Assembly (NCBI GenBank): GCA_041391125.1
Contig: JAWKON010000018.1
Location: forward strand, 1-64,000
DNA from: JACKBC01 sp041391125
Lineage (GTDB): Bacteria; Chloroflexota; Anaerolineae; Caldilineales; Caldilineaceae
Reading direction: 5' to 3'
Length of the DNA stretch: 64,000 nt
The notes beneath the pieces were generated by a model. That model made no database searches. It was not told the DNA's origin and saw only the letters and a list, made by a program, of their open reading frames with translations. The translations under genes were made by a program, and so were the position numbers. Below are positions 32,392 through 40,999 of the stretch, one piece after another; positions within the stretch are counted from its first letter, which is position 1; each line of letters begins with the position of its first letter.

Positions 32392-35335
32392 CTAATCCGC
32401 CGCCACGCGGTCTTCATTAGCGCCCGCTTTTTGCTTGCGGCCATGGCAATGCTTATATTTCTTGCCGCTGCCGCACGGACACGGGTCGTTGCGACCCACT
32501 GAGGGTCCGCTGTTGCGCACGGGTTCGGGCTTGGCCGGCTCAGCTTGATCCAGGCCGCGATGGGCGCGGATGTTACGCGCAATAGGCGTGAGTTGCGGCT
32601 GTTGCTGCACGTGTAGCGAGAAGACCGATTTGACGATGTCGCCGCGAATGTCGTTCATCAACTCGCCATACATGACAAACGCCTCGCGCTGGTAGGCCAC
32701 CAGCGGGTCCACCTGGGCGAAGGCTTGCAAGCCAATGCCCTCGCGCAGCCGGTCCAGATCGGTCAGATGGCGCACCCAGCGGTTGTCCACCGAATGCAGC
32801 ATAATGCGTTTTTCGGCGGTGCGCATTAGCTCTTCGCCCAACTCGGCTTCCTTGGCGGCATAGGCAGCCAGCGCCAATTCCACCGCTTGATCGGCAATTT
32901 CGGGGCGGCTGAGTTCTCGCCACTGCGCCGGGTCAAAATCGGCGGGCATGGGGAAGACCGCGTGCAGCGCCTGCGCCAATTCTTCAACCTGCCATTCGTC
33001 ATCATACTCGCTGGCGGTGAAGGCGTTAACCGTACCCTCCACCTCTTCTTCGATCATGCTCTCAATCGAATTTTTCAGCGAAAGTTCAGTCAGAATGCGC
33101 CGTCGCTGTTCATAGATGCGATTGCGCTGCTCGTTGACCACCTCGTCATATTTGAGCACGTGTTTGCGAATGTCAAAGTTGTGGCCTTCGACCTTAGTTT
33201 GCGAATTTTCGATAGCCCGGCTCACCAGGCCGGCCTCAATGGGCATGTCGTCTTCCACGCCCAGCCGGCTCATAATGTTGCTCATGCGCTCGCCGCCAAA
33301 GCGCCGCATCAGTTCATCCTGCATGCTCAAGTAGAAGCGGCTGCCGCCCGGGTCGCCCAAACGGCCCGAACGACCGCGTAACTGGTTATCGATGCGGCGG
33401 GCTTCATGGCGCTCCGTGCCCACCACATACAGTCCGCCCACCGATTTTACAAATTCGCGGTCCTTTTCGGTCTCCTTGTATCTAGCCGTCAATACCTGCG
33501 CCCAGCGCTCGGGGTACGTTTTTGTCGGGTCTTCACTCCGGCGCAGCAATTCCAAACAATGGGTCCACTGTTCCTGCGGAATCAGGGCCAGATCAATATC
33601 TTCTTTGCGCAACTGCTCGCGCGCCATGCCTTCCGGGTTGCCGCCCAGCAGAATATCGACACCGCGGCCGGCCATATTGGTGGCAATGGTCACGGCGCCG
33701 GGCTGACCGGCCTGCGCAATAATGGTGGCCTCGCGTTCGTGGTTTTTGGCGTTGAGCACTTCGTGATCGATGCCGCGGCGCTTGAGCAACTGGCTAATAA
33801 ATTCGGAAGTCTCGATAGCCACCGTACCCACCAGCACCGGCTGCCGCCGGCTGTGTGCCTCGGCAATGTCATCCAGCAGCGCCTTGTATTTGGCCTCCAC
33901 CGTGCGATAAACCAGATCGGCCATATCTTCGCGAATCACCGGTTTATAGGTGGGCACGCTAAGGACGTCCAGATCGTAAATGCTGCCAAATTCTTCTTCT
34001 TCGGTCTTGGCCGTACCGGTCATGCCGGCTAGCTTGTCGTACATGCGGAAGAAGTTCTGGAACGTAATGGTGGCCAGCGTCATCGATTCGTTCTGCACTT
34101 TGACGCCCTCTTTGGCCTCAATGGCCTGGTGCAGACCTTCGCTGTAGCGGCGGCCTTCCATCAGGCGGCCCGTAAAGTCATCTACAATCACCACTTCATT
34201 GCCGCGCACAATGTAATCTTTGTCCCGTTTAAATAGAGCATAGGCGCGCAGCGCGTTGTCCAGATAGGGAATCATCTCAAAGTGTTCGGGGTCGTACAGA
34301 TTTTCCAATCCCATACGCTGCTCGATCAGCGCAATGCCGTCTTCGGTCAGCGTAGCCACGCGCTCCTTTTCGTTCACTTCAAAGTGCTTTTCAGGCTGCA
34401 GCGTGCGTACAAGTTGGGCAAAGGTGGCATAGTGGTCTGAACTTTCACGCGCTTCGCCGGAGATGATCAGCGGCGTGCGCGCTTCGTCGATGAGGATGTT
34501 ATCGACCTCGTCAATAATGGCGTAATGCAGCTCGCGCTGGGTCAGCCGCTCCAGATCGGTCACCATGTTATCGCGCAGATAGTCAAAGCCAAACTCGTTG
34601 TTGGTGCCGTAAAGAATATCGGCCTGATAGGCCTCTTTGCGCGTGATGGGGCGCAGCGAAAGGAAGCGGTCATCCTCGGTGGGGAAATCGGGGTCAAAGA
34701 CAAAGCTGCCGGAATTGGTTGCCGGCGCTGTTTTGGATCACCGCCGCGCTCAGCCCCAGCAGTGGATAGATGGGACCCATGAGCTGCAAACCGACCTTGG
34801 ACAGATAATCGTTGGGCGTCACCAAATGGACGCCGCGCCCGGTCAGCGCGTTAAGATAGAGCGGCAACGTGGCCACCAGCGTCTTGCCTTCACCGGTCTT
34901 CATTTCGGCAATCTTGCCATCGTGCAGCACCATGCCGCCGATGAGCTGCACGTCATAGTGGCGCTGGCCGCGGGTGCGCTTGCTGGCCTCGCGCACGGCG
35001 GCAAAGGCCTCGGGCAGGATTTCGTTGAGCACATTGCGCTCAATGGCGAGCTGCTCTTTCTGCACGCGTTCCAGATCGGCGCGGGCAAATTTCTGGTCGT
35101 CGGTACCCAGCACTTCCATATAATAGGCTTTGGCTTCCGCCACATGTTCCCCAATATCCGCCGTAGCCTCTTGAATGCGCTGGCGAAACTCTTGGGTCAT
35201 GGCGGCCAATTCGGCGTCGCTCTTGGCCTCAAAGGTAGATTCCAGTGCGTTGATTTCTTCAACCACAGGCATATAGCGTTTGATAGCCTTGTCATTGGGG
35301 TCGCCGATGACCGAATATAATAATTTTTTAAACAT
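32392..35335 (-). CDS. secA: Preprotein translocase ATPase SecA (one frameshift)
   Basis: The Sec pathway motor ATPase, about 980 residues. It starts MFKKLLYSVIGDPNDKAIKR at ATG 35335 with AAGGAA 8 nt upstream. Visible parts are the QLIGGMVLHDGKIAEMKTGEGKT Walker A region, VHLVTPNDYLSK, EFGFDYLRDNM, the DEAD-like IIDEVDNILIDEARTPLIISG, the helicase motif IATNMAGRGVDILLGGNPEG, QLRGRSGRLGDPGGS and the C-terminal zinc motif RNDPCPCGSGKKYKHCHG. Frame changes once near 34715-34735 (between NSAG and FVFDPDFP), consistent with a single indel. As secA is essential I treat this as a sequence error. A TATAAT at 35393-35398 (minus) may be its -10 box. Confidence 0.95.
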
Positions 35336-35442
35336 AATTAATTCCTTCAGAACGCAATGCGCAAAATTCCCCGCCCATTCTACCGCAATTTCATTATACT
35401 CGCATTGGAGCAAAATTAGAAGAAATTGCGCCGCGCCAAATA

Positions 35443-35479
35443 AAATCACCCCAGGTCCACCAGAACCTGGGGTGATTTT
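35443..35479. terminator. Strong hairpin downstream of hsp20
   Basis: Arms AAAATCACCCCAGGT (35443-35457) and ACCTGGGGTGATTTT (35465-35479) are perfect complements. On the minus strand the stem ends with a T-rich stretch (ATTTTATTTGG), so it can terminate hsp20 transcription. It lies about 100 nt upstream of the secA start. Confidence 0.7.
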
Positions 35480-35480
35480 G

Positions 35481-35556
35481 ACCCCCTCCCAGCCTCCCCC
35501 TTGCAGGGGGGAGGTGCTATCATTCCTCCCCTAAAGAGGAGGGCCAGGGAGGCGTA
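35481..35556. repeat. CT/GA-rich hairpins
   Basis: Two adjacent palindromic blocks: CCTCCCCCTTGCAGGGGGGAGG and CCTCCCCTAAAGAGGAGGG, enclosed by CCCTCCCAGCCTCC and GGCCAGGGAGGC words. They are similar to the interior of the element at 6046-6222. Confidence 0.7.
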
Positions 35557-35576
35557 AGCCGTTACCCAAAGATGCA

Positions 35577-36032
35577 TTATTTGGCTACAACTTTAATCTG
35601 CTTGGGCTTAGCGGCTTCGGCCTTGGGGATGGACAGCGTCAGCGCGCCATTCTCGAAAACGGCCTCGATCTTGTCCACATCGACCGGCACGTTGAAGGTC
35701 AGCTTGCGCTCAAAGGCGCCGCTAAACAGCTCGTGCTTGAGGAACTTGACCTCCTCACCTACGGCGGGGAATTCACCGCGCATGGTCAGCTCATCCCCCT
35801 CAAAAGTGATCTCAACTGCATCTGGCGCCACGCCGGGCAAATAGGCCTGCACCATATAGGTGTCTTCGTTGGCCCAGGCGTTGATGGGCAGCACGATCTT
35901 GCGCGCAACCTGGCCATTTTCGCCATTGGCGCTGCCGCCATTGCGGGCGTAATCGTAGTTGAACGAGCGGTTCATGGCGTCAGCCAGATTCACAAAGTCG
36001 CGGACCATGCCATTGTAAGTGCGGATGCTCAT
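35577..36032 (-). CDS. Hsp20/alpha-crystallin small heat-shock protein
   Basis: A 151-residue small heat-shock protein, an ATP-independent holdase. The alpha-crystallin domain covers about residues 48-145 (LPINAWANEDTYMVQAYLPG, VEITFEGDELTMRGEF) and includes the terminal strand region ENGALTLSIPKAEAAKPKQIKV with the GxLxLxIPK-type motif. AAGGAAAA lies 7 nt before ATG 36032. A perfect inverted repeat GGAACC-AGC-GGTTCC lies 42 nt upstream. There is no CIRCE element of the TTAGCACTC type. Confidence 0.95.
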   Translation of the reverse strand: MSIRTYNGMVRDFVNLADAMNRSFNYDYARNGGSANGENGQVARKIVLPINAWANEDTYMVQAYLPGVAPDAVEITFEGDELTMRGEFPAVGEEVKFLKHELFSGAFERKLTFNVPVDVDKIEAVFENGALTLSIPKAEAAKPKQIKVVAK

Positions 36033-36073
36033 AGTTAGTTTTCCTTTCGCAAATGCTATGTTGGATTTGTGTG

Positions 36074-36088
36074 GGAACCAGCGGTTCC
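36074..36088. promoter_or_regulatory. Possible operator upstream of hsp20
   Basis: Perfect 6-bp inverted repeat GGAACC and GGTTCC with a 3-nt spacer, 42 nt before the hsp20 start. Its position fits an operator or a 5' UTR hairpin. No known regulator consensus is matched. Confidence 0.3.
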
Positions 36089-36173
36089 ATAAATTGGTTT
36101 TGTAGTCTGCGCAAGCTGCGTTACTGCGTTTTGTGTGGCTTGCGTTAATGATGATTAGTTTATGCGGCCTGTG

Positions 36174-36506
36174 TTAGATGGGCGTTGGCGGATTGTCAGT
36201 GCTAAATATGTGCTGCGTCTGATTTTTGTTAGCGCCGTTTGGGGTGCTTTCGCGCCCATTCATCGCATTCAGCTTGATTTGTACCGGACAGCTTGTGGCG
36301 TTGATCGCCAGCCGAAAGGCCAGGCGATGGAGCTGCTCGTCCAGCGTCCAGCCGCGCAGCACCACCACTAACTGGCCCAGTTCATTGCGTTCCGTGCGCA
36401 CATCAATTCGCGCCGATGCGCTGTTGAGCGAAGGATGGCGCGCCATGGCGTCGCGCACCCGCCAGGCAACCATTTTTTCTGTGGCTTTGTTCGATACTTT
36501 GACCAT
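36174..36506 (-). CDS. Small BON-domain-like protein
   Basis: A 110-residue protein. Residues about 10-80 resemble a BON domain: a helix VAWRVRDAMARHPSL, a strand ARIDVRTERNELGQLVVVLRGW and a second helix TLDEQLHRLAFRLAINATS before a final strand PVQIKLNAM. BON domains bind membranes or ligands. No signal peptide is seen, so the location is unclear. The C-terminal 30 residues are polar and unstructured. AAGGGA precedes ATG 36506. It is divergent from rmd. Confidence 0.5.
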   Translation of the reverse strand: MVKVSNKATEKMVAWRVRDAMARHPSLNSASARIDVRTERNELGQLVVVLRGWTLDEQLHRLAFRLAINATSCPVQIKLNAMNGRESTPNGANKNQTQHIFSTDNPPTPI

Positions 36507-36650
36507 TGTTTGTCGTCCCTTCCACCATGCAATGGGCTACTGACAGCCTCATCTTTACTTTACACGGCAAATGTTTGATCCGCATCAACACGGCGTATGT
36601 ACTCCGTTAGAAGATAATGACAGATATTTTGTCTGCTGATGAGCGTGCTT

Positions 36651-36679
36651 TTGTAGTCAAGCGTTTTCTCCTCTATACT
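36651..36679 (+). promoter_or_regulatory. Predicted promoter of rmd
   Basis: TTGTAG (36651-36656), a 17-nt spacer and TATACT (36674-36679), about 55 nt before ATG 36734. The -35 box is weak. Confidence 0.4.
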
Positions 36680-36733
36680 GTCTGCTCAGACTTTGTGATC
36701 GGTCTCAAGTAAAACTATCGACATTTGTAAACC

Positions 36734-37741
36734 ATGCGTGTTTTAATTACCGGCATTGCTGGCTTTGCCGGCAGCCATCTGGCGCACTATCTGCTGAATG
36801 GCCTCCAAAATGAGCAACATAACTCTGACTTTGACGCGGCCGCGCTCGAAGTACACGGCGTTATCCACCGCCACGAGCATCGCATTCACCACCTGCGCGA
36901 CCGGCTGACGCTGCACCGGGGCGACCTGCGCAATGCACTCTGGGTCAGCGAACTCATTCAATCTGTGCAGCCCGCCATGCTGCTGCACTTAGCCGCCTGG
37001 AGCGATGTGGGCGGCAGTTGGCAGCAACCCTGGACCACTTACGAGCTGAATATACAGTGCCAGCTTCATTTGCTGGAGGCATTGCGCCGCTGGCAACCCA
37101 CCTGCCGCACGCTGATTGTGACCTCTAACGAAGTTTATGGCTTGATTCAGCCCGGCGACTTGCCGATTGCTGAAGAGACGCCCTTCCGCCCCAACAATCC
37201 CTATGGCGTCAGCAAAATTGCCCAAGACGCCATGGCGCTGCAATATTGGAACAGCCACCAATTGCCCACCGTGCGCGCCCGCAGTTTTAACCATATTGGC
37301 CCCGGTCAGGCGGATGATTTTGTGGCCAGCGCCTTTGCTCGTCAAATTGCCGAAATCGAGGCCGGGCTGCGACCGCCCGTAGTGCGGGTGGGCAATTTGG
37401 AAGCGCAGCGCGATTTTACCGACGTGCGCGACGTTGTGCGCGCTTACTGGCTGCTGGTGCACCAGGGCGAAGCGGGCGCCGTTTATAACGTGGGCTGTGG
37501 CCAGGGTCATTCCGCCCAACATGTGCTGGACACGCTGCTGGCGCTCTCCCCCGCCCGGGTGGAAGTGCAGATTGACCCCGGCCGGCTGCGCCCCAGCGAT
37601 GTGCCCATCAGCATTTGCGATAATCGACGGCTGGTGGCCGCCACCGGCTGGCAGCCTCGCTGGCCCTTTGCAGAAACGCTGGGCGAGCTGCTCGACTACT
37701 GGCGCAACAACGTACAAAAAGAACCGAGGATGGCGAGTTAA
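36734..37741 (+). CDS. rmd: GDP-4-dehydro-6-deoxy-D-mannose reductase (RMD)
   Basis: A 335-residue extended SDR. The NAD(P) motif GIAGFAGSHLAHYL is at 7-20, and the active-site YGVSK at about 157-161 supplies the catalytic Tyr and Lys. RMD-type features follow: SFNHIGPGQ, FARQIAEIEAGLRPPVVRVG, NLEAQRDFTDVRDVVRAYWLL, VYNVGCGQGHS and DPGRLRPSDVP. The enzyme reduces GDP-4-keto-6-deoxymannose to GDP-D-rhamnose. It lies directly before gmd, whose product is its substrate, and the pyrophosphorylase at 1176 could supply GDP-mannose. Such sugars usually go to surface glycans. There is no clear Shine-Dalgarno at ATG 36734, so translation may be leaderless-like. Confidence 0.85.
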   Translation: MRVLITGIAGFAGSHLAHYLLNGLQNEQHNSDFDAAALEVHGVIHRHEHRIHHLRDRLTLHRGDLRNALWVSELIQSVQPAMLLHLAAWSDVGGSWQQPWTTYELNIQCQLHLLEALRRWQPTCRTLIVTSNEVYGLIQPGDLPIAEETPFRPNNPYGVSKIAQDAMALQYWNSHQLPTVRARSFNHIGPGQADDFVASAFARQIAEIEAGLRPPVVRVGNLEAQRDFTDVRDVVRAYWLLVHQGEAGAVYNVGCGQGHSAQHVLDTLLALSPARVEVQIDPGRLRPSDVPISICDNRRLVAATGWQPRWPFAETLGELLDYWRNNVQKEPRMAS

Positions 37742-37747
37742 TTTTTT

Positions 37748-37822
37748 ATAGTATGCGGGTAGCGGGGGCGAGTGGTGCGCCTCTCGTTACCCGCCACCCG
37801 CTACCCGCCACTCGCACCGTTA
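37748..37822. repeat. Palindrome of GGGTAGCGGG/CCCGCTACCC words
   Basis: GCGGGTAGCGGG and GCGAGTGG on the left pair with CCCGCTACCCGC and CCACTCGC on the right. The element fills the gap between rmd and gmd. Confidence 0.75.
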
Positions 37823-37837
37823 CATAGGAGAGTGAAC

Positions 37838-38811
37838 ATGCCAACCGCACTCATTACCGGCGTGACCGGCCAAGACGGCAGCTATCTGGCCGAGCTATTG
37901 TTGGAACAGGGCTACACCGTCATTGGTATGGTGCGCCGCACCAGCACCATCAACTTTGACCGTTTGACCCACATTCAGGATAAAATTGAGGTGGTGCAGG
38001 GCGATCTGCTGGACCAGATGAGCCTCATCGGCCTTTTGCAGGAATATCGCCCGCAGGAAGTCTACAACCTGGCGGCCCAAAGCTTTGTACCGACCAGCTT
38101 TACACAGCCCGTGCTCACCGGCGAATTTACCGCTCTGGGCGTCACCCGCATGTTGGACGCCATCCGCCTGGTCGATCCGGCCATTCGCTTTTACCAGGCC
38201 AGCAGCAGCGAAATGTTTGGCAAAGTGGTGGAAGTGCCGCAGCGCGAAAGCACCCCTTTTATCCGCGCAGCCCCTACGGCGTAGCCAAAGTCTACGGCCA
38301 CTGGATCACCGTAAATTATCGCGAAAGTTATGATATGTTTGCCTGTTCGGGCATTCTGTTTAATCATGAAAGCCCGCGCCGCGGTCTGGAATTTGTGACG
38401 CACAAAATCACCAACGCCGTGGCCAAGATCAAGCTCGGTCTCGCCGACGAACTGCGGCTGGGCAACCTGGAATCGCGCCGCGACTGGGGCTATGCCGCCG
38501 ATTATGTGCGCCATGTGGCTCATGCTGCAACAGGATGCGCCCGATGATTATGTGGTGGCCACCGGCGAAACCCACAGCGTGGAAGAGTTTGTCAGCGAAG
38601 CCTTTAGCTATCTGGACCTGGACTGGCGCGAATTTGTGGTGCAGGACCCGCGCTACTATCGCCCCGCCGAGGTGGATTTACTCGTGGGCGATCCCGAGAA
38701 AGCCGACCGCGGTTGGGTTGGGAGCCGACGGTCGATTTCCGCCAACTGGTGCAGCTGATGGTGGACGCGGATTTGGCCGAGTTGAAGCGGGAAAATGGAG
38801 TTGAGGAGTAG
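37838..38811 (+). CDS. gmd: GDP-mannose 4,6-dehydratase (three frameshifts)
   Basis: Converts GDP-D-mannose to GDP-4-keto-6-deoxymannose. The first frame reads ALITGVTGQDGSYLAELLLE, the GVRRTST-type loop GMVRRTSTINFDR, QEVYNLAAQSFVPTSF and QASSSEMFGK. The frame changes at the T run 38257-38260, where one more T restores the expected FYPRSPYGVAKVYGHW. It changes again near 38508 (RAMWLMLQQD) and near 38711 (LGWEPTVDF). Joined length is about 325 residues, normal for the family. GGAG lies 7 nt before ATG 37838. With rmd upstream this is a GDP-rhamnose pair. The small indels look like sequence errors. Confidence 0.9.
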
Positions 38812-38835
38812 AGGGGTAGAGGAGTACAGGAGAAC

Positions 38836-39432
38836 ATGGCCGAGACATTACGTATATTTGTGAGTGCGACCGGCGATATGGAGGCCGAGCGAGCCGTTAT
38901 TGGGCGGGCGCTGGCGGAGCTGCCGGTGAAGATACGCGCCGAAATTCGGCGTACCCCCGTGGAGGGCGCTAAATATGATGACATGTGGGAGCTGATCGGC
39001 AACGTGGATCGGGTCTACTTTTTGTTGGGCAGCGACATCACCGCCCCGGCGGGCGCCGAGTGGCAACTGGCGCTGCAGCTCGAACGGTCGTTGCTGCCGC
39101 TGCGCGCCGCCCACGTCCGTTTGACGCCCGCCGGCCAGGAATTTATTCACAAGAATCCCTTTATCCGCTGGCAAGAATTTGATTCAGCCGCCGAACTGGC
39201 GCAGACAGTTACGCTGGATTTGCTGGAAATGCTCAACCATCGCACCAATCGCTACGGCCTGTCCATCACCGAATTGGAGACGTTGCGTCTGCACCGCGAG
39301 CGCTTGCAGCAGCGCGCCGCTTCCCGCGCCGCCCGCATGGCCCACGAGCTCGGCGGCGCTGAGGGCGGCGGCGTCATCATCGATCCCCTGCGCAGTGAAG
39401 CGGCTGAAGATCTGCTGTTACAGGAGAGATAA
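38836..39432 (+). CDS. DUF4062-like (TIR-related?) protein of unknown function
   Basis: A 198-residue protein. Residues 4-110 begin LRIFVSATGDMEAERAVIGRAL, close to the IFVSSTxxDxxxER pattern of DUF4062, a domain distantly related to TIR. KYDDMWELIGNVDRVYFLLGSDITAPAG follows. The C-terminal part (130-198) is helical and charged, possibly coiled coil, and ends in a linker. There is no effector or membrane domain. It lies 25 nt after gmd, with AGGAG just before the ATG, and may be co-transcribed. A role in signalling or defence is speculation. Confidence 0.5.
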   Translation: MAETLRIFVSATGDMEAERAVIGRALAELPVKIRAEIRRTPVEGAKYDDMWELIGNVDRVYFLLGSDITAPAGAEWQLALQLERSLLPLRAAHVRLTPAGQEFIHKNPFIRWQEFDSAAELAQTVTLDLLEMLNHRTNRYGLSITELETLRLHRERLQQRAASRAARMAHELGGAEGGGVIIDPLRSEAAEDLLLQER

Positions 39433-39467
39433 TTGCGGTTCTTTGGGCGCTCATGAGGTTGACGAAG

Positions 39468-39531
39468 GTCAGCGGCGGTTGAGTAGGCTGGGGCAGTTTC
39501 CAGCCGTATCGAAACCAAAGCGGGTCAACCG
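39468..39531 (+). repeat. GGTTGAGTAGGC...TATCGAAACC module
   Basis: GGTTGAGTAGGCTGGGGCAG, then CCGTATCGAAACCAAAGCGG and GTCAACC. The ends can pair as GGTTGA / TCAACC. Diverged copies lie at 9211-9262 and 25787-25845, both in the reverse orientation and inside larger palindromes. The rest of the 39433-39625 gap shows nothing. Confidence 0.65.
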
Positions 39532-39625
39532 TATGAGAGTCTGTTGAGCCATACTTTCTTGAATATCACTGCACAAGTACGCCTCGCGACAAGCTTAGGT
39601 CCCGGTTATGCAACGCTTATAAATT

Positions 39626-40171
39626 ATGGCCGACAAGATCGAAATTTTCCCCTACGACCCGAACTGGCCCCACCTCTTTACCCAACTCGGCGCCACATTG
39701 CGCAACGCATTGGGCGACGTGGCGCTGCGCATCGACCACATCGGCTCGACTTCGGTGCCGGGGCTGGACGCCAAGCCGGTCATCGATGTGCAGATTGCCG
39801 TGGCGTCGTTCGAGCCGCTGGATGCATTTCGGCTGCCGCTGGAGCGCCTGGGCTATGTTTTTCGCGCCGCCAACCCCGAGTTGACCAAGCGCTACTTTCG
39901 CGAGGCGCCCGGTCAGCGCCGCACGCACATCCACGTGCGCAAAGAAGGCAGTTGGGCGCAACAATTTGCGCTGCTCTTCCGCGATTACATGCGCACCCAC
40001 CCCGTTGACGCCCGCCGCTATGCCGAAGTAAAATACGCGCTGGCCGCCCAATATGGCGATGACCGACAGGGCTACACCGAAGCCAAAACGCCCTTCATCT
40101 GGGAGACCATGTTGAAAGCCGACCGTTGGAGCCAAGAGATTGGCTGGGAGCCAGGGCCGACCGATGCGTAG
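39626..40171 (+). CDS. GrpB family (UPF0157) nucleotidyltransferase-fold protein
   Basis: A 181-residue GrpB protein. Family motifs are present: IEIFPYDPNWPHLFTQ near the N-terminus, the nucleotidyltransferase-like RIDHIGSTSVPGLDAKPVIDVQI at about 35-57, and RRTHIHVRKEGS at about 100-111, then the helical FRDYMRTHPVDARRYAEVK. The family has the polymerase-beta-type nucleotidyltransferase fold; substrates are poorly known. It stands alone between two repeat elements. The ATG at 39626 fits the family start. Confidence 0.88.
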   Translation: MADKIEIFPYDPNWPHLFTQLGATLRNALGDVALRIDHIGSTSVPGLDAKPVIDVQIAVASFEPLDAFRLPLERLGYVFRAANPELTKRYFREAPGQRRTHIHVRKEGSWAQQFALLFRDYMRTHPVDARRYAEVKYALAAQYGDDRQGYTEAKTPFIWETMLKADRWSQEIGWEPGPTDA

Positions 40172-40276
40172 CGGGGGCCTCTCCCAGATGTTGCGCTTCA
40201 GCGCAACATCTGTCCCTCTCCACAAGGTGGAGAGGGACGCGGCGCACCCGCAGGGTGCAAAGCAGGGAGAGGCCCC
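40168..40276. repeat. Multiple nested palindromes between GrpB and Nudix genes
   Basis: Outer GGGGGCCTCTCCC and GGGAGAGGCCCC enclose three hairpins: AGATGTTGCGCTTCAGCGCA and ACATCT, then CCCTCTCCAC with GTGGAGAGGG, then GCGCACCCGCAGGGTGC. It is a clear example of palindromes stacked within one outer pair. The remaining gap to 40409 shows nothing. Confidence 0.85.
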
Positions 40277-40409
40277 ACCCTCAATCCATAGGAATATGAC
40301 AACCCATTCCCCCATGTGGTAAACTTGAATCCTCAGTTCTGGAAGAAACAAACCCGCGCCAGCCTCTGTCGGAACCGATGCGTGCAACACCCAATCTGCG
40401 CAACCGCCG

Positions 40410-40919
40410 ATGAACATTTTGCACACGCAGACAAATATTGATCTGCTGCCCAAGCCCAACCAATATGCGCTTGTGTTGGACGACCAAATGCCGCCAGCCG
40501 AGCTGATTACATCGGCGCTGGGCTTGATTTTTGACGGCAACCGCTTTTTGATGACCCGCTTGGCCAGCCGCGGCTGGGACATCCCCGGTGGCCATATTGA
40601 GCCCGGCGAAACCCCCGAACAGACCGTGCGCCGCGAAATATGGGAAGAGACGCGCGTACACGTGCGCAATTTACGCCCCTTGGGCCATGACAAATTTGTG
40701 ATTCACGCGCCCAAACCGCCGGGCTATAAGTACCCCCATCCGATCAGTTATCAGCTTTTTTACCGGGGTCAAGTGGAGCGGCTTGAGCCATTCGTAGCCA
40801 CCGCTGAGGTACTCGAACGCCGCTTCTTTCCACCAGAGGAAGCGCGCCAAACGGAATGGGGTCAGCGCGGCGGGGCGCTTTACGAAGCCGCCCTGGCGCT
40901 TGTAGGACAAGTTTCCTAA
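40410..40919 (+). CDS. Nudix hydrolase
   Basis: A 169-residue Nudix protein. The Nudix box is at about 68-90, GGHIEPGETPEQTVRREIWEET, with the G-x5-E-x7-R-E-x2-E-E core intact and only the final Gly replaced by Arg. Substrate cannot be told; the N-terminal extension of about 45 residues and the FFPPEEARQTEW end are not diagnostic. It acts in the cytoplasm on a nucleoside diphosphate derivative. It is not clearly part of an operon. Confidence 0.88.
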   Translation: MNILHTQTNIDLLPKPNQYALVLDDQMPPAELITSALGLIFDGNRFLMTRLASRGWDIPGGHIEPGETPEQTVRREIWEETRVHVRNLRPLGHDKFVIHAPKPPGYKYPHPISYQLFYRGQVERLEPFVATAEVLERRFFPPEEARQTEWGQRGGALYEAALALVGQVS

Positions 40920-40999
40920 CTTGTCCAAACGCCAACATACAAACGAAAACCCTGTAAAACCACCATTTCGAACCGCACAACTTTCAACAAGGAGACACC

